64,000 nt of DNA from Geodermatophilus pulveris (GCF_900188375.1 NZ_FZOO01000008.1:124001-188000); one strand, 5' to 3'; numbered from the stretch's first letter, positions 8,695 to 17,890 are shown. Numbers and translations are program-made. The notes: generated from the letters alone by a model not told the origin.

Positions 8695-9782
8695 GCGCCT
8701 ACCGCCTCGGCGTCCTCCTGGGCGACGGCATCGGCCCGGAGGTCGTCCCCGCCGCGGTGCGCGCCGTCGACGCCGCCATGGCCGCTGTCGGAGCCGAGCC
8801 GGTCGAGTGGGACGAGCTGCCCCTGGGGGCCGCCGCCATCGGGACCCACGGCAGCGCCGTCCCGGACAGCACGCTCGAGGCGCTCGCCGGTCTGGACGGG
8901 TGGCTGCTCGGCCCGCACGACAGCGCCGCCTACCCCGAGCCGTTCCGGTCCCGGCTGAACCCGAGCGGCGCCATCCGCACGCACTTCGACCTGTACGCCA
9001 ACATCCGCCCGGCCCGGGCGTTCGCGGGCGGGGCGGCGCTCGCGCCGGACACCGACCTGGTGGTCGTCCGGGAGAACACCGAGGGCTTCTACGCCGACCG
9101 CAACACCCACGCCGGCACCGGCGAGTACATGCCCACCCCGGACGTCGCGATCGCGATGGGCGTCTTCACCCGCCGCGCGGTCGAGCGGGTCGCGCACGCG
9201 GCCTTCCGGCTGGCCCGGCGCCGGCGCTCCCGGGTGACCGTGGTGCACAAGGCCAACGTGCTGCCGCTGAGCTCGGGCCTGTTCCGGCGCGTCTGCCTGG
9301 AGGTCGCGCAGCAGTACCCCGACGTGACGGTCGACGAGGCCCACATGGACGCGATGACGGTGCACCTGCTGCGCCGGGCCGCGGACTTCGACGTCGTCGT
9401 CGCCGAGAACATGTTCGGCGACATCCTGTCCGACCTGACCGGGGAGCTGGCCGGGTCCCTGGGCACCGCGCCGTCGCTGAACGCCTCCGACGACCGGGCC
9501 ATGGCCCAGGCGGCGCACGGCTCCGCGCCGGACATCGCCGGGCGGGGGCTGGCCAACCCGGTCGCGATGGTGCTGTCGGCGGCGATGCTGCTCGACTGGC
9601 TGGGCACCCGGCACGGCGACGCACGGGCCGCCGACGCCGCGGTGCGGGTGGAGGACGCCGTGCGGGACGCCGTGCGCGACGGGATCAGCACCCGCGACCT
9701 CGGCGGGTCGGCCTCGACGGCGGGGTTCACCGACGCCGTGGTCGAGCGGATCGCCGCCGGGCCCGCCAGGCTGGCCTCATGA
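8691..9782 (+). CDS. Isocitrate/isopropylmalate/tartrate dehydrogenase-family protein
   Basis: Beta-decarboxylating NAD(P)-dependent dehydrogenase of 363 residues. Family motifs in order are LGDGIGPEV (residues 8-16), RENTEGFY, the catalytic-region [20 protein letters not shown], and the nucleotide-binding loop [15 protein letters not shown]. The enzyme would oxidise and decarboxylate a 2-hydroxy-3-carboxy acid. It is not in a leucine or TCA setting but between a cupin and an RraA-type aldolase, so a catabolic substrate such as tartrate or a substituted malate is likelier (inference). Starts and stops overlap both neighbours by four bases. Confidence 0.9.
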   Translation: MSAYRLGVLLGDGIGPEVVPAAVRAVDAAMAAVGAEPVEWDELPLGAAAIGTHGSAVPDSTLEALAGLDGWLLGPHDSAAYPEPFRSRLNPSGAIRTHFDLYANIRPARAFAGGAALAPDTDLVVVRENTEGFYADRNTHAGTGEYMPTPDVAIAMGVFTRRAVERVAHAAFRLARRRRSRVTVVHKANVLPLSSGLFRRVCLEVAQQYPDVTVDEAHMDAMTVHLLRRAADFDVVVAENMFGDILSDLTGELAGSLGTAPSLNASDDRAMAQAAHGSAPDIAGRGLANPVAMVLSAAMLLDWLGTRHGDARAADAAVRVEDAVRDAVRDGISTRDLGGSASTAGFTDAVVERIAAGPARLAS

Positions 9783-10270
9783 CCGCCGCCCGGCCGCCCG
9801 CCACGACCGACCTCTGCGACGCGCACCCGGAGGCCCAGGTGTGCGACCCGGTGTTCCGGTCCTTCGGCGGGCGGCCGGCCTTCTGCGGGCCGATCGCCAC
9901 GGTGAAGGTGTTCGAGGACAACACCCTGGTGAAGGCCGCGGTCGAGGGCCCCGGGGACGGCCGGGTGCTCGTCGTCGACGGCGGCGGCTCGCTGCGCTGC
10001 GGGCTGGTCGGCGGCAACCTGGCGGTCTCCGCGGCGGCCAACGGCTGGGCCGGGATCGTCGTGTACGGCTGCATCCGGGACGCCGACGAGCTGGCCGCCC
10101 AGCCGCTCGGGGTCCGCGCGCTGGCGGCCTACCCGCGCCGCAGCCAGCGCGGGCTGCACTCCGGGCAGGCCGGCGTGCCGGTGGTGTTCGCCGGGGTGGT
10201 GTTCCGCGAGGGGGAGTGGCTGTGCGCGGACGGCGACGGCGTCGTCGTCCTGCCGGAGCCGCCGGACTGA
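9779..10270 (+). CDS. RraA-family protein, probable class II aldolase/decarboxylase
   Basis: RraA/MenG-like protein of 163 residues, close in length and pattern to E. coli RraA ([10 protein letters not shown] start, [40 protein letters not shown]). In the metal-site motif it has GCIRDADEL, keeping the Arg-Asp pair found in 4-hydroxy-4-methyl-2-oxoglutarate aldolases and oxaloacetate decarboxylases; E. coli RraA has Arg-Gln there. With its catabolic neighbours, an aldolase or decarboxylase role is therefore preferred over RNase E inhibition. ATG 9779 overlaps the dehydrogenase stop. Last gene of the operon. Confidence 0.88.
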   Translation: MTAARPPATTDLCDAHPEAQVCDPVFRSFGGRPAFCGPIATVKVFEDNTLVKAAVEGPGDGRVLVVDGGGSLRCGLVGGNLAVSAAANGWAGIVVYGCIRDADELAAQPLGVRALAAYPRRSQRGLHSGQAGVPVVFAGVVFREGEWLCADGDGVVVLPEPPD

Positions 10271-10351
10271 GCAGCCCTGTGTCGAGCCGCGGTCGTGGCG
10301 TTCCGGTGGAGGTGCCGCTCACCGACGCTCTCCGTGGTCGTCCGCCGGCCG

Positions 10352-10372
10352 CGCGGGTCGCGGGAGCCCGCG
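10352..10372. terminator. Weak hairpin between convergent rraA and a small gene
   Basis: A 6-bp stem CGCGGG/CCCGCG (10352-10357 with 10367-10372) lies in the 158-bp gap between two convergent genes. It is GC-only and short, so it is a modest terminator candidate. Confidence 0.3.
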
Positions 10373-10428
10373 GTGGGCGCGGGGGAGTCGTCGGGCACCC
10401 CCCGGGGCATGGGCGCGGCGCGGCTGGC

Positions 10429-10662
10429 TCACACCCCGCGGCGGCGCAGCAGCCGGGTCAGGCGGCCCCCGCGCCCGGGGGCCGGCGCGGCGGGCGACGC
10501 GGGCCCAGGGGCGTCGGCCAGCGCGGCGTGCCGCTCGCGCAGCCGGGCGCGGATCTCCTCGGGGGTGTGCGCCCGGCGCTGTCGCTCGCCGCGGGCCAGC
10601 ACCGCCCCGGTCGCCGCGACACCGGCCAGGCCGGCCAGGCCCAGCAGCTTCCACGGGCGCAC
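10429..10662 (-). CDS. Small hypothetical single-pass membrane protein
   Basis: A 77-residue protein with one N-terminal membrane segment (LLGLAGLAGVAATGAVLA, about 6-23) followed by a very basic cytoplasmic tail ending in RLTRLLRRRGV. I do not recognise a named family. GTG 10662 is supported by TACGGT placed 6 nt upstream, a leaderless arrangement. It is divergent from the papain-fold gene, with only 17 bp between the two starts. Confidence 0.7.
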   Translation of the reverse strand: MRPWKLLGLAGLAGVAATGAVLARGERQRRAHTPEEIRARLRERHAALADAPGPASPAAPAPGRGGRLTRLLRRRGV

Positions 10663-10668
10663 CGCCCC

Positions 10669-10674
10669 ACCGTA
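10669..10674 (-). promoter_or_regulatory. -10 element TACGGT for leaderless small membrane gene
   Basis: On the minus strand TACGGT precedes GTG 10662 by 6 nt, consistent with transcription starting at the codon. Confidence 0.4.
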
Positions 10675-10679
10675 GCGCC

Positions 10680-11330
10680 GTGCCCGAGCTGACCCTGGAC
10701 GAGGCGGTCGACCTCACCCGCACCGGCGACGTCTGGGTGTTCCGCGGCCGCTCGCCGGCCGACCGGGCGATCCGGACGCTCACCAACGCCCCGGTCAACC
10801 ACGTGGGCATGGCCGTCGTCCTGGAGGACCTGCCGCCGCTGCTCTGGCACGCCGAGCTCGGCCGCTCGCTGCCCGACGTGTGGACCGGCGCGCACCAGCG
10901 CGGGGTGCAGCTGCACGACCTCGCCGACGCCGTCCGCACCTGGCGGCAGCGCTACGGGCAGCGTGCCTGGCTGCGCCAGCTGGTCGGCCCGGCCGACGAC
11001 GGCGGCGTGACCCCGGTGATGGAGGACGCCGTCCTGCGCACGATCGCCCGGCTGGACGGGCGGCCGTTCCCCACCACCCCGGCGCTGGCCCGCGGGTGGC
11101 TGACCGGGCGGCTGCGCCGGGGGACGTCGGCGGAGGCGGTGTACTGCGCGGAGCTGGTGGCCACCACCTACACCGCGATGGGCCTGCTGGACGCCCGCCG
11201 CCCGCGCAATGCCTACGACCCGGGCAGCTTCTGGTCCGGTGACGACCTGCGGCTGCTGCGGGGCGCCCGGCTGGGCCCGGAGATCCCGGTGCACGTGCCC
11301 GCGGCTCAGCCCCCGCCGCGCACCCGGTAG
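10680..11330 (+). CDS. YiiX/NlpC-P60-like permuted papain-fold protein
   Basis: A 216-residue cytosolic protein resembling the circularly permuted papain-like (YiiX/NlpC-P60) superfamily. Near residue 40 it has VNHVGMAVVL, the expected His-containing strand, and near residue 155 VYCAELVATTY, the expected Cys-containing helix. The N-terminal DVWVFRGRSPADRAIR fits the same group. No signal peptide is visible. Members are amidases, peptidases or deacylases, and the substrate is unknown. GTG 10680 is the first in-frame start; no clear ribosome-binding site is present. Confidence 0.7.
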   Translation: MPELTLDEAVDLTRTGDVWVFRGRSPADRAIRTLTNAPVNHVGMAVVLEDLPPLLWHAELGRSLPDVWTGAHQRGVQLHDLADAVRTWRQRYGQRAWLRQLVGPADDGGVTPVMEDAVLRTIARLDGRPFPTTPALARGWLTGRLRRGTSAEAVYCAELVATTYTAMGLLDARRPRNAYDPGSFWSGDDLRLLRGARLGPEIPVHVPAAQPPPRTR

Positions 11331-11866
11331 GTGGTCTGCACCATCCCGCCGGGGTAGGTGCGGGTGCGCACGTGCTCCAGGGGCACGTCGGCCGGCAGCC
11401 GCCCGAACGGCGTGTGCCCCTCGCCGATGAGCACCGGCACCCGGGACAGCGTCAGCTCCCCGACCAGCCCAGCGGCGAGGAACGTGTGCACGAGCCGGCC
11501 GCCGTCGACGTACACCCGCCGGTACCCGGCGGCGGTGAGCGCGGCGACCGCGTCGTCGAACGAGCCGTGCACGGTGATCCGGTCGTCGGCGCCCCGCTCC
11601 AGCGTGGTGCTGACCACGTGCACCGGCCGGCCCTGGTAGGGCCACTCCGCCATCGGCGCGATCACCTCGTAGGTGGCCCGGCCCATCACCAGCGCGTCCA
11701 CACCGGCGACGAACTCGGCGAACCCGAAGTCGCCGCCCTGCCCGTCGTCCGGCGCGCCGCCGGCGTCGTCCCCGCCGGTGAGCCAGGCGAGGTCGCCGTC
11801 GGGCCGGGCGATGAACCCGTCGACGCTCATGCCGAGGAAGACCGATCCGGTGAAGGGCGCGTCCAT
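11306..11866 (-). CDS. Dihydrofolate reductase-family (RibD C-terminal) protein
   Basis: A 186-residue protein of the DHFR/RibD_C superfamily, typically an NADPH-dependent reductase of unknown substrate. Family motifs are SVFLGMSVDGFIARPDGDLAWL at the N-terminus (a longer stretch than the family core), VMGRATYEVI in the middle, and YVDGGRLVHTFLAAGLVGEL, the conserved GG strand. The ATG at 11866 is preceded at 7 nt by CACCCT, a weak -10. It is convergent with the papain-fold gene; the two reading frames overlap by about 25 bases at their 3' ends. Confidence 0.85.
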   Translation of the reverse strand: MDAPFTGSVFLGMSVDGFIARPDGDLAWLTGGDDAGGAPDDGQGGDFGFAEFVAGVDALVMGRATYEVIAPMAEWPYQGRPVHVVSTTLERGADDRITVHGSFDDAVAALTAAGYRRVYVDGGRLVHTFLAAGLVGELTLSRVPVLIGEGHTPFGRLPADVPLEHVRTRTYPGGMVQTTYRVRGGG

Positions 11867-11944
11867 GCCCGGCAGGGTGCCCGAGGGGGCCGACGGGACG
11901 GGAGGGTCTCCGGTCCTCCGTGCACCGGTCTCCGTGCACCGGTC

Positions 11945-14900
11945 TCAGTGCACCGGCGCGGGCCGCGCGGCGCCCAGCCGGACGACGGTGTCACCGGCCC
12001 GCTCCACGGTGTCGTCGTGCGTCACGCAGACCACCACCCGGCCGGCCAGCGCGGCGCGCAGGTCGCCGAGCAGCGCGGCGGCGGTCGGCGGGTCCAGGTG
12101 CGCGGTCGGCTCGTCGAGCAGCACGACGTCCCGGTCGGCCAGCAGCGCGCGGGCCGCGGCCAGCCGGCGCCGCTCCCCGCCGGACAGCGCGGTGCCGCCC
12201 GCGCCGACCGGGGTGTCCAGCCCGTCGGGCAGCCCGGCCAGCAGCCCGCCGAGCCCGGTGGCGGCCAGCGCGGCGCGCATCCGGGCCCCGCCCCCGGGCC
12301 CGCCCAGCTCGCCGCGCGGCGCGGCCAGGGCCAGGTTGGCGCGGATCGTGGCGGCGAAGACGTGCGCGTCCTGCGGCAGCCAGGCGATCTGGGAGCGGAC
12401 GCCGTCCCCGGTCAACCGGCCGCTGTCCACGCCGTCGAGGGCGTACCGGCCGGCGCGCGGCCGCAGCGCGGCGAGCAGCACGGCGAGCAGGGTCGACTTG
12501 CCGGATCCGGAGGGCCCGCGCACGACCAGCCAGCCGTCCCCGGCCGCAGCCCGCGCGGTCAGCCCGCGCAGCACGTCGGGCCCGCCGGGCCAGCCGGCGA
12601 CCAGGCCGTCGGTCCGGAGCCCGCGGACCGGCGCGGGGACGAGCAGCGGGTCGGCCGGGTCGGCCGGCACCGGCGCGGTGAGGACGGCGTCGAGGCGGGC
12701 GCGGGCGTCGGCCAGGGCACCGCGTCGCTGCAGCGCGGTCACCAGCCCGGCCAGCGGCTCGGTCAGGGCGAGCGGCGCGAGGGCGAGCACCGCGACCGCC
12801 GGGCCGGTGACCCCGGCCGCGGCCCCCGCCGCTGCGGCGGCGACCGCCGCCAGCCCGGTGCCGAGGACGACCGCCGCGGTGCCCAGCGCGCCGGCCCGGG
12901 TGCGGGCGCGGTCGGCCGCGGTGCGCTCCGCGGCCGGCCCCGCCAGGTCGGCCGCCGTCCGGCCGGCCAGGCCGTGCGCCCGCAGGTCGGCCGCCCCCTC
13001 CAGCACCGTGGTGGTGTCCCGCAGCGCGGCGACCCGCAGCGCGGCCTCGGCGCGCGCGGCGCCCGCGTCGACCCGCCGGTGCGCGGCGAGCACGAGCGCG
13101 ACGGCGGCGAGCAGGACCGCCGCCGCGGCCGCACCGGCGGCGGGGGAGACCAGGGCCAGCGCGCCCAGCGTCGCCGTCGTCACGGTGCCGGCGACCACCG
13201 CCGGGGGGACGACGCGCACCGCGAGGTCCTGCACCAGGCCGACGTCGCCGACCACGCGGGCCAGCGCCGAGCCCGGCGTCCGGTCGGCCGCGAGGCCCTG
13301 CGCGGCCAGCGCCCGCCAGACCCGCACCCGCAGGTCGGCGGCCAGCCGCAGCACCGCGTCGTGCGCGGTCATCCGCTCCACCCAGCGCAGGCCCGCCCGG
13401 CCCAGGCCGAACGCCCGCACGCCGACGATCGCGACCAGCAGGGTGAGCACCGGCGGCATCTCCGCGGCCCGCACGATCAGCCAGCCGGACACCGCGGTCA
13501 GCGCCACGCCCGCGCCGGCCGACGCGGTGCCCGCGGCCACCGCCCGCGCCAGCGCCCGCCGCGGCCAGCGCACCCCGGCGCGCTGCCCGGCCGGCGCGGC
13601 CGGAGCCGGCGCGACGGTGTGTGCACGTGCCGTCGTGGCGACGGGGGGTGTCGCGGCGGTGTGTGCACGAACCGCGGTGGGGGCGCCGGCGCCCGCGAGC
13701 TCGACGGTGCGGTCGGCCAGCGCCGCGAGGGCGGGGTCGTGGGTGACCAGCAGGACGCTCACCGTGCGGCGCAGGCCGGCCAGCACCGCGGCCACCGTCG
13801 CGGCGGCGTCGTCGTCCAGGTGCGCGGTCGGCTCGTCGAGCAGCAGCAGCCGGGCGCCGCGGCGGACCCGCACCACCGCCCGGGCCAGCGCCACCCGCTG
13901 CAGCTCGCCGGGGGACAGGGTGGTGCAGGCGCGGCCGGCCAGGCCGGCCGCGCCGACGCGGGCCAGCGCCTCGACGACGTAGGCCTCGCCGACCACCTCG
14001 TCCACGCCCGGCTGCGAGCCGGCGTGCCGGCGCAGCTCGTCGGCGACCGTGGTGCCGGTGGTGCGCGGGGACTGCGGCACGTAGGCGACCCCGCCGGCCG
14101 GGACGCCGGTCACCGTGCCGTCGACCTGCGCGGACGGGTCGGCCACCCCGGCGAGGACGGCGAGCAGGGTGGACTTGCCCGAGCCGCTGGCGCCGCGGAG
14201 CGCGACCAGCTCGCCGGGCCGCACCGCGAGGTCGACCGGGGGCAGCGCGGGCACCGTGCGACCGGGGAAGCGGACGGCCAGCCCGGTGAGGGCGACGTCG
14301 GCACCGCGCGGGTCGTCGGCACCGGGGGACCCGGCCGGGGACGGCGCCGGCGCGGTGCCCATCGCGCCCGAGGCCGGCGCCCCCAGCACCGCGCGGGCCT
14401 CGGCGGCGGCCAGGGCGGCGTCCTCGCCGGCGTGGTGCGCCGCGCCCAGGGCGCGCAGCGGGACGAACGCCTCCGGCGCGAGCAGCAGCGCGGTCAGCCC
14501 GACCGCCAGCGCCAGGTCGCCGTGCACCAGCCGCAGCCCGACGGTGACCGCGACCAGCGCGACCGACAGGGTGGCGAGCAGCTCGAGCACCAGCGCGGAG
14601 AGGAAGGCCAGCCGCAGCGTCGCCGTCGTGCGCCGGCGGGCGGCCTCGCCCAGCTCGGCGAGCGCCGCGGCCTGCTCGGCGGCCCGGCCCAGGCCGACCA
14701 GCACCGGCAGCCCGCGGACCAGTTCGGCGACGTGCGCGGCGATCCGGTCCAGCGCGCGGGCGGCGGCCGACGTGCCGTCCCGGGTGGTGAGCCCGACCAG
14801 CACCATGAACACCGGCACCAGCGGCAGGGTGACCAGCACCAGGACGGCGGAGAGCAGGTCGGTCCAGGCCAGGACGGCGAGCAGCACGGGGGGCACGACG

Positions 14901-15328
14901 ACCGCCTGGGCCAGCGCGGGCAGCCGGGTGGCCAGGGCGGGGCCGAGGTCGGCCAGCCGGGTGGTGGCCAGGACCGCGGCCGGGCCGGGACCGCCGGCGG
15001 CGGCGACCGCGGCGGGGGAGGCGGCCAGCCGGGCGACCAGCGCGGCGCGCAGCCGCTCCTCGGCGCGCCGGGCGTCCCGGGCGGCGAGCAGCTCCCCGGC
15101 CCAGCCGGCGACGGCGCGCAGCGCGACCCCGGCGGCCGCCACCAGCAGCGGCGTCCCGACCCCGCCGTCGTCCTGGCCGGCCGCGCGGGCGACGGCGTGC
15201 GCCAGGCCGGCAGCGAGCAGCACCAGCCCGGCGACCTGGCCGAGCGCGGCGGCCCCGGCGCGGGCGAGCGCCCCGGTCACTCCCGGGACGCCGGCGAGCG
15301 GGCCCAGCGGACCCCGGTCGGAGCTCAC
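11945..15328 (-). CDS. cydDC: Fused CydD-CydC heterodimeric-type ABC exporter
   Basis: A 1127-residue fusion of CydD and CydC, the transporter that exports reductant (glutathione/cysteine or a functional equivalent) or handles heme and is needed to assemble cytochrome bd. First half: membrane domain (about 20-320), Walker A GASGSGKST (about 377-385), Walker B LLLLDEPTAHLD. Second half: membrane domain (about 610-870), Walker A GPSGSGKST (about 936), signature LSGGERRR and LLDEPTAHLD. The first signature is LSPGELQR rather than LSGGQ. The Ala/Pro linker between halves carries a duplicated RAHT segment. GTG 15328 overlaps the cydB stop by four bases. Such fusions are usual in actinobacteria. 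Confidence 0.93.
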   Translation of the reverse strand: MSSDRGPLGPLAGVPGVTGALARAGAAALGQVAGLVLLAAGLAHAVARAAGQDDGGVGTPLLVAAAGVALRAVAGWAGELLAARDARRAEERLRAALVARLAASPAAVAAAGGPGPAAVLATTRLADLGPALATRLPALAQAVVVPPVLLAVLAWTDLLSAVLVLVTLPLVPVFMVLVGLTTRDGTSAAARALDRIAAHVAELVRGLPVLVGLGRAAEQAAALAELGEAARRRTTATLRLAFLSALVLELLATLSVALVAVTVGLRLVHGDLALAVGLTALLLAPEAFVPLRALGAAHHAGEDAALAAAEARAVLGAPASGAMGTAPAPSPAGSPGADDPRGADVALTGLAVRFPGRTVPALPPVDLAVRPGELVALRGASGSGKSTLLAVLAGVADPSAQVDGTVTGVPAGGVAYVPQSPRTTGTTVADELRRHAGSQPGVDEVVGEAYVVEALARVGAAGLAGRACTTLSPGELQRVALARAVVRVRRGARLLLLDEPTAHLDDDAAATVAAVLAGLRRTVSVLLVTHDPALAALADRTVELAGAGAPTAVRAHTAATPPVATTARAHTVAPAPAAPAGQRAGVRWPRRALARAVAAGTASAGAGVALTAVSGWLIVRAAEMPPVLTLLVAIVGVRAFGLGRAGLRWVERMTAHDAVLRLAADLRVRVWRALAAQGLAADRTPGSALARVVGDVGLVQDLAVRVVPPAVVAGTVTTATLGALALVSPAAGAAAAAVLLAAVALVLAAHRRVDAGAARAEAALRVAALRDTTTVLEGAADLRAHGLAGRTAADLAGPAAERTAADRARTRAGALGTAAVVLGTGLAAVAAAAAGAAAGVTGPAVAVLALAPLALTEPLAGLVTALQRRGALADARARLDAVLTAPVPADPADPLLVPAPVRGLRTDGLVAGWPGGPDVLRGLTARAAAGDGWLVVRGPSGSGKSTLLAVLLAALRPRAGRYALDGVDSGRLTGDGVRSQIAWLPQDAHVFAATIRANLALAAPRGELGGPGGGARMRAALAATGLGGLLAGLPDGLDTPVGAGGTALSGGERRRLAAARALLADRDVVLLDEPTAHLDPPTAAALLGDLRAALAGRVVVCVTHDDTVERAGDTVVRLGAARPAPVH

Positions 15329-16347
15329 GCCTGCGCCTCGGTGTGCTGCGGCCCGGTGTGCTGCGGCTCGGCCGTCAGCCGCTGCCGGAAGACCCAGTAG
15401 GTCCACGCCTGGTAGCCCAGCACCACGGGCAGGCCGATGCCGGCCGCCCAGGTCATCACGGTGAGCGTGTAGTCGCTGACCGACGCGTCGGCGATCGTGA
15501 CGCCGAACGCGGGGTCGATCGTCGAGGGGACGACGACCGGGTAGGCGGCCCCGAAGAGCGTCGCGGCGGCCGCCGCGAGCAGCGTCCCCCAGGCGGCGAA
15601 CGCCTGGCCCTCCCGGCCGACTCGCAGCCGCGCCCAGGTGAGGAGCACCGCCAGCGCCGCGACCAGCCACAGCGCCCCGGTGACCGGCGTCCCGGACCGC
15701 AGGTGCACCAGGCCGGCCCAGGCCAGCACCGGCAGCGCGGCCACCGGCGCCCACCGCAGCGCCACGTGGCGGGCGGCGACCCGCAGCGGCCCGTCGGTCT
15801 TCAACGCCAGGAACAGCGCGCCGTGCACCACCGAGAAGGCGAGGACGGCGACCGCGCCGAGCAGCGCCGGCCAGCCCAGCCCGGACAACGCGCCGCCGAC
15901 CCGGGTGCCGTCCGCGCCGATGGGCAGCCCGAGGGTGGTCGCGCCCAGCGCCGCGCCGATGCCGGCCGCGGCGACCAGCGAGCCGCCGGTGACCACCCGG
16001 GTCCAGGCGGCGTCCCAGCGCGGGTCGGCGTGGGCGTGCCGCCACTCGAAGGCCACCGCCCGGACGATCAGCCCGAACAGCACCAGGACGAACGGCAGGT
16101 ACAGCGCCGGCAGCCAGGTGGCGTACCAGCCGGGGAAGGCGGCGAACACCGCGCCGACGGCGGTGATCAGCCAGACCTCGTTGCCGTCCCAGAGCGGGCC
16201 GATGGTGCGCAGCATGAGGTGCCGGTCGGGGGTGCGCCGGCCGAGCACCGGCAGCAGCGCGGCGACGCCGAAGTCGAAGCCCTCGAGCAGCAGGAAGCCG
16301 GTCCAGAGCAGCGCGACGGCGGCGAACCAGAGGGTCTGCAGGTCCAC
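15325..16347 (-). CDS. cydB: Cytochrome bd oxidase subunit II
   Basis: Subunit II of the cytochrome bd quinol oxidase, a plasma-membrane terminal oxidase with high oxygen affinity. The 340-residue protein has about eight or nine membrane helices and the CydB hallmarks LLEGFDFGVAALLPVLG (residues 21-37) and GPLWDGNEVWLITAVGAVFAAFP (about 50). ATG 16347 starts the protein cleanly at the first helix. It follows cydA after 10 bases and is coupled to cydDC by a four-base overlap. Confidence 0.96.
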   Translation of the reverse strand: MDLQTLWFAAVALLWTGFLLLEGFDFGVAALLPVLGRRTPDRHLMLRTIGPLWDGNEVWLITAVGAVFAAFPGWYATWLPALYLPFVLVLFGLIVRAVAFEWRHAHADPRWDAAWTRVVTGGSLVAAAGIGAALGATTLGLPIGADGTRVGGALSGLGWPALLGAVAVLAFSVVHGALFLALKTDGPLRVAARHVALRWAPVAALPVLAWAGLVHLRSGTPVTGALWLVAALAVLLTWARLRVGREGQAFAAWGTLLAAAAATLFGAAYPVVVPSTIDPAFGVTIADASVSDYTLTVMTWAAGIGLPVVLGYQAWTYWVFRQRLTAEPQHTGPQHTEAQA

Positions 16348-16357
16348 GGTGGGTTCC

Positions 16358-17890
16358 TCAGTGGGCGAAGGAGAGGACGTCGTCGTCGGCGTCCCGGTGG
16401 GTGTCGTCGGTGCCGGCGGCCGGGGCAGGAGCGCCGTCCCCGCCGGTGACGCCGCGGCGCACGAAGCGGGTGAGCAGCCACAGCTCGACGGCGGCGAGGG
16501 CGCCGTAGACCAGGGTGAGCAGCGTCAGCGACGTCCACACCTCGGCGGCGGTGATGCCGGGGGAGACCGCCTGGGCGGTGAAGAACCAGACCTGGTCCTC
16601 GACCGGCACGTCGGGGTTGGGGTACACGACGAAGGGCTGGCGGCCCATCTCGGTGAACACCCACCCGGTCGCGTTGGCCACGAAGGGCGCGGCGACGGCG
16701 GCCAGCGCGCCGTACACGCCGAGCCGGGAGGTGGGCACCCGGCCGCCCCGGGTGGCCCACAGCGCGTAGGCCGCGACCCCGGCGGAGACCGCGCCCATGC
16801 CGATCATCAGCCGGAAGCTCCAGTAGGAGACCGCCAGCAGCGGCGTGTAGTCGACCTCCTCGCCGGCCAGCGCGCCGAAGCGGGACGGGTCGTCGGGGTA
16901 GGTCGCGCCGTAGACCTCGGCGTAGCGCTCCTGCAGGTCGTTGACGCCCGGGACGGGGCTGGAGAAGTCGCCGTGGGCGAGGAAGGACACCAGCCCGGGG
17001 ATGGTGATGGAGCGGACGTCGTCGCACTCGTTGGAGCCGAGCTTGCTCCAGGCGAACACCGAGAACGGGGCGGGCGCCTCGGTCTCGCAGAGCGCCTCGG
17101 CGGAGCTCATCTTGAGCGGCTGCTGGGCGTACATGAGCTTGCCCTGCCAGTCGCCGGTGAGGGAGACGAGCACGAAGGCGGCCAGCGAGACGAACCCGCC
17201 CAGGCGCACCGAGCGGCGCCACACCCGGTGATCGACGTCGTCGGGGGAGAGGCCGGCCAGCCGCCGGCGGCGCAGGTGCCACAGGCCGATGCCGACCAGC
17301 AGGGCACCGGCGACCATGAGCGCGGCCACGACGGCGTGGCTGAACGCGGCCAGCGCGGTGTTGTTGGTGAGGACGGCGAGGAAGTCGACCTGCACCGGGC
17401 GGCCGGTGGCGTCGTCGGTGACCACGCCGACCGGGTGCTGCATCCAGGAGTTGGCCGCGATGATGAAGTACGCGCTGACGATCGAGCCGATGACGGCGGC
17501 CCACAGCGCGGCGAGGTGCAGCTTCTTCGGGATGCGGCCCCAGCCGAAGATCCACAGGCCGAGGAAGGTCGACTCCAGGAAGAAGGCCAGCAGCGCCTCC
17601 AGCGCGAGCAGCGAGCCGAAGACGTCGCCGACGAACCGCGAGTACTCGCTCCAGGCCAGGCCGAACTGGAACTCCTGCACCAGCCCGGTGGCCACGCCGA
17701 GCACGAAGTTGATCAGGTAGACCCGGCCCCAGAAGCGGGTCATCCGCAGCCACTCGGGCTTGTCCGTGCGCACCCACATGGTGTGCATGACGGCGACCAG
17801 CAGCCCCAGCCCGATCGTCAGCGGGACCATGAGGAAGTGGTAGACGGTCGTGATCCCGAACTGCCAGCGTGCGACGTCCAGCACGTCCAC
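16358..17890 (-). CDS. cydA: Cytochrome bd oxidase subunit I
   Basis: Subunit I of cytochrome bd, binding hemes b558, b595 and d and oxidising quinol. The 510-residue protein begins MDVLDVARWQFGITTVYHFLMVP with the conserved N-terminal His, and contains SLLALEALLAFFLESTFLGLW with acidic helix residues and the quinol-loop motif GRQPF. GTG 17890 is preferred over an upstream ATG at 17926 because GGGAGGG lies six bases before it and it gives the standard CydA N-terminus. First gene of cydA-cydB-cydDC and divergent from blaI, with tandem BlaI-type operators 41-80 bp upstream of its start. Confidence 0.96.
   Translation of the reverse strand: MDVLDVARWQFGITTVYHFLMVPLTIGLGLLVAVMHTMWVRTDKPEWLRMTRFWGRVYLINFVLGVATGLVQEFQFGLAWSEYSRFVGDVFGSLLALEALLAFFLESTFLGLWIFGWGRIPKKLHLAALWAAVIGSIVSAYFIIAANSWMQHPVGVVTDDATGRPVQVDFLAVLTNNTALAAFSHAVVAALMVAGALLVGIGLWHLRRRRLAGLSPDDVDHRVWRRSVRLGGFVSLAAFVLVSLTGDWQGKLMYAQQPLKMSSAEALCETEAPAPFSVFAWSKLGSNECDDVRSITIPGLVSFLAHGDFSSPVPGVNDLQERYAEVYGATYPDDPSRFGALAGEEVDYTPLLAVSYWSFRLMIGMGAVSAGVAAYALWATRGGRVPTSRLGVYGALAAVAAPFVANATGWVFTEMGRQPFVVYPNPDVPVEDQVWFFTAQAVSPGITAAEVWTSLTLLTLVYGALAAVELWLLTRFVRRGVTGGDGAPAPAAGTDDTHRDADDDVLSFAH

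Noticed and set aside
9779-10270. RNase E inhibitor RraA
   Set aside because: The catabolic operon context and retained Arg-Asp pair favour aldolase/decarboxylase function.
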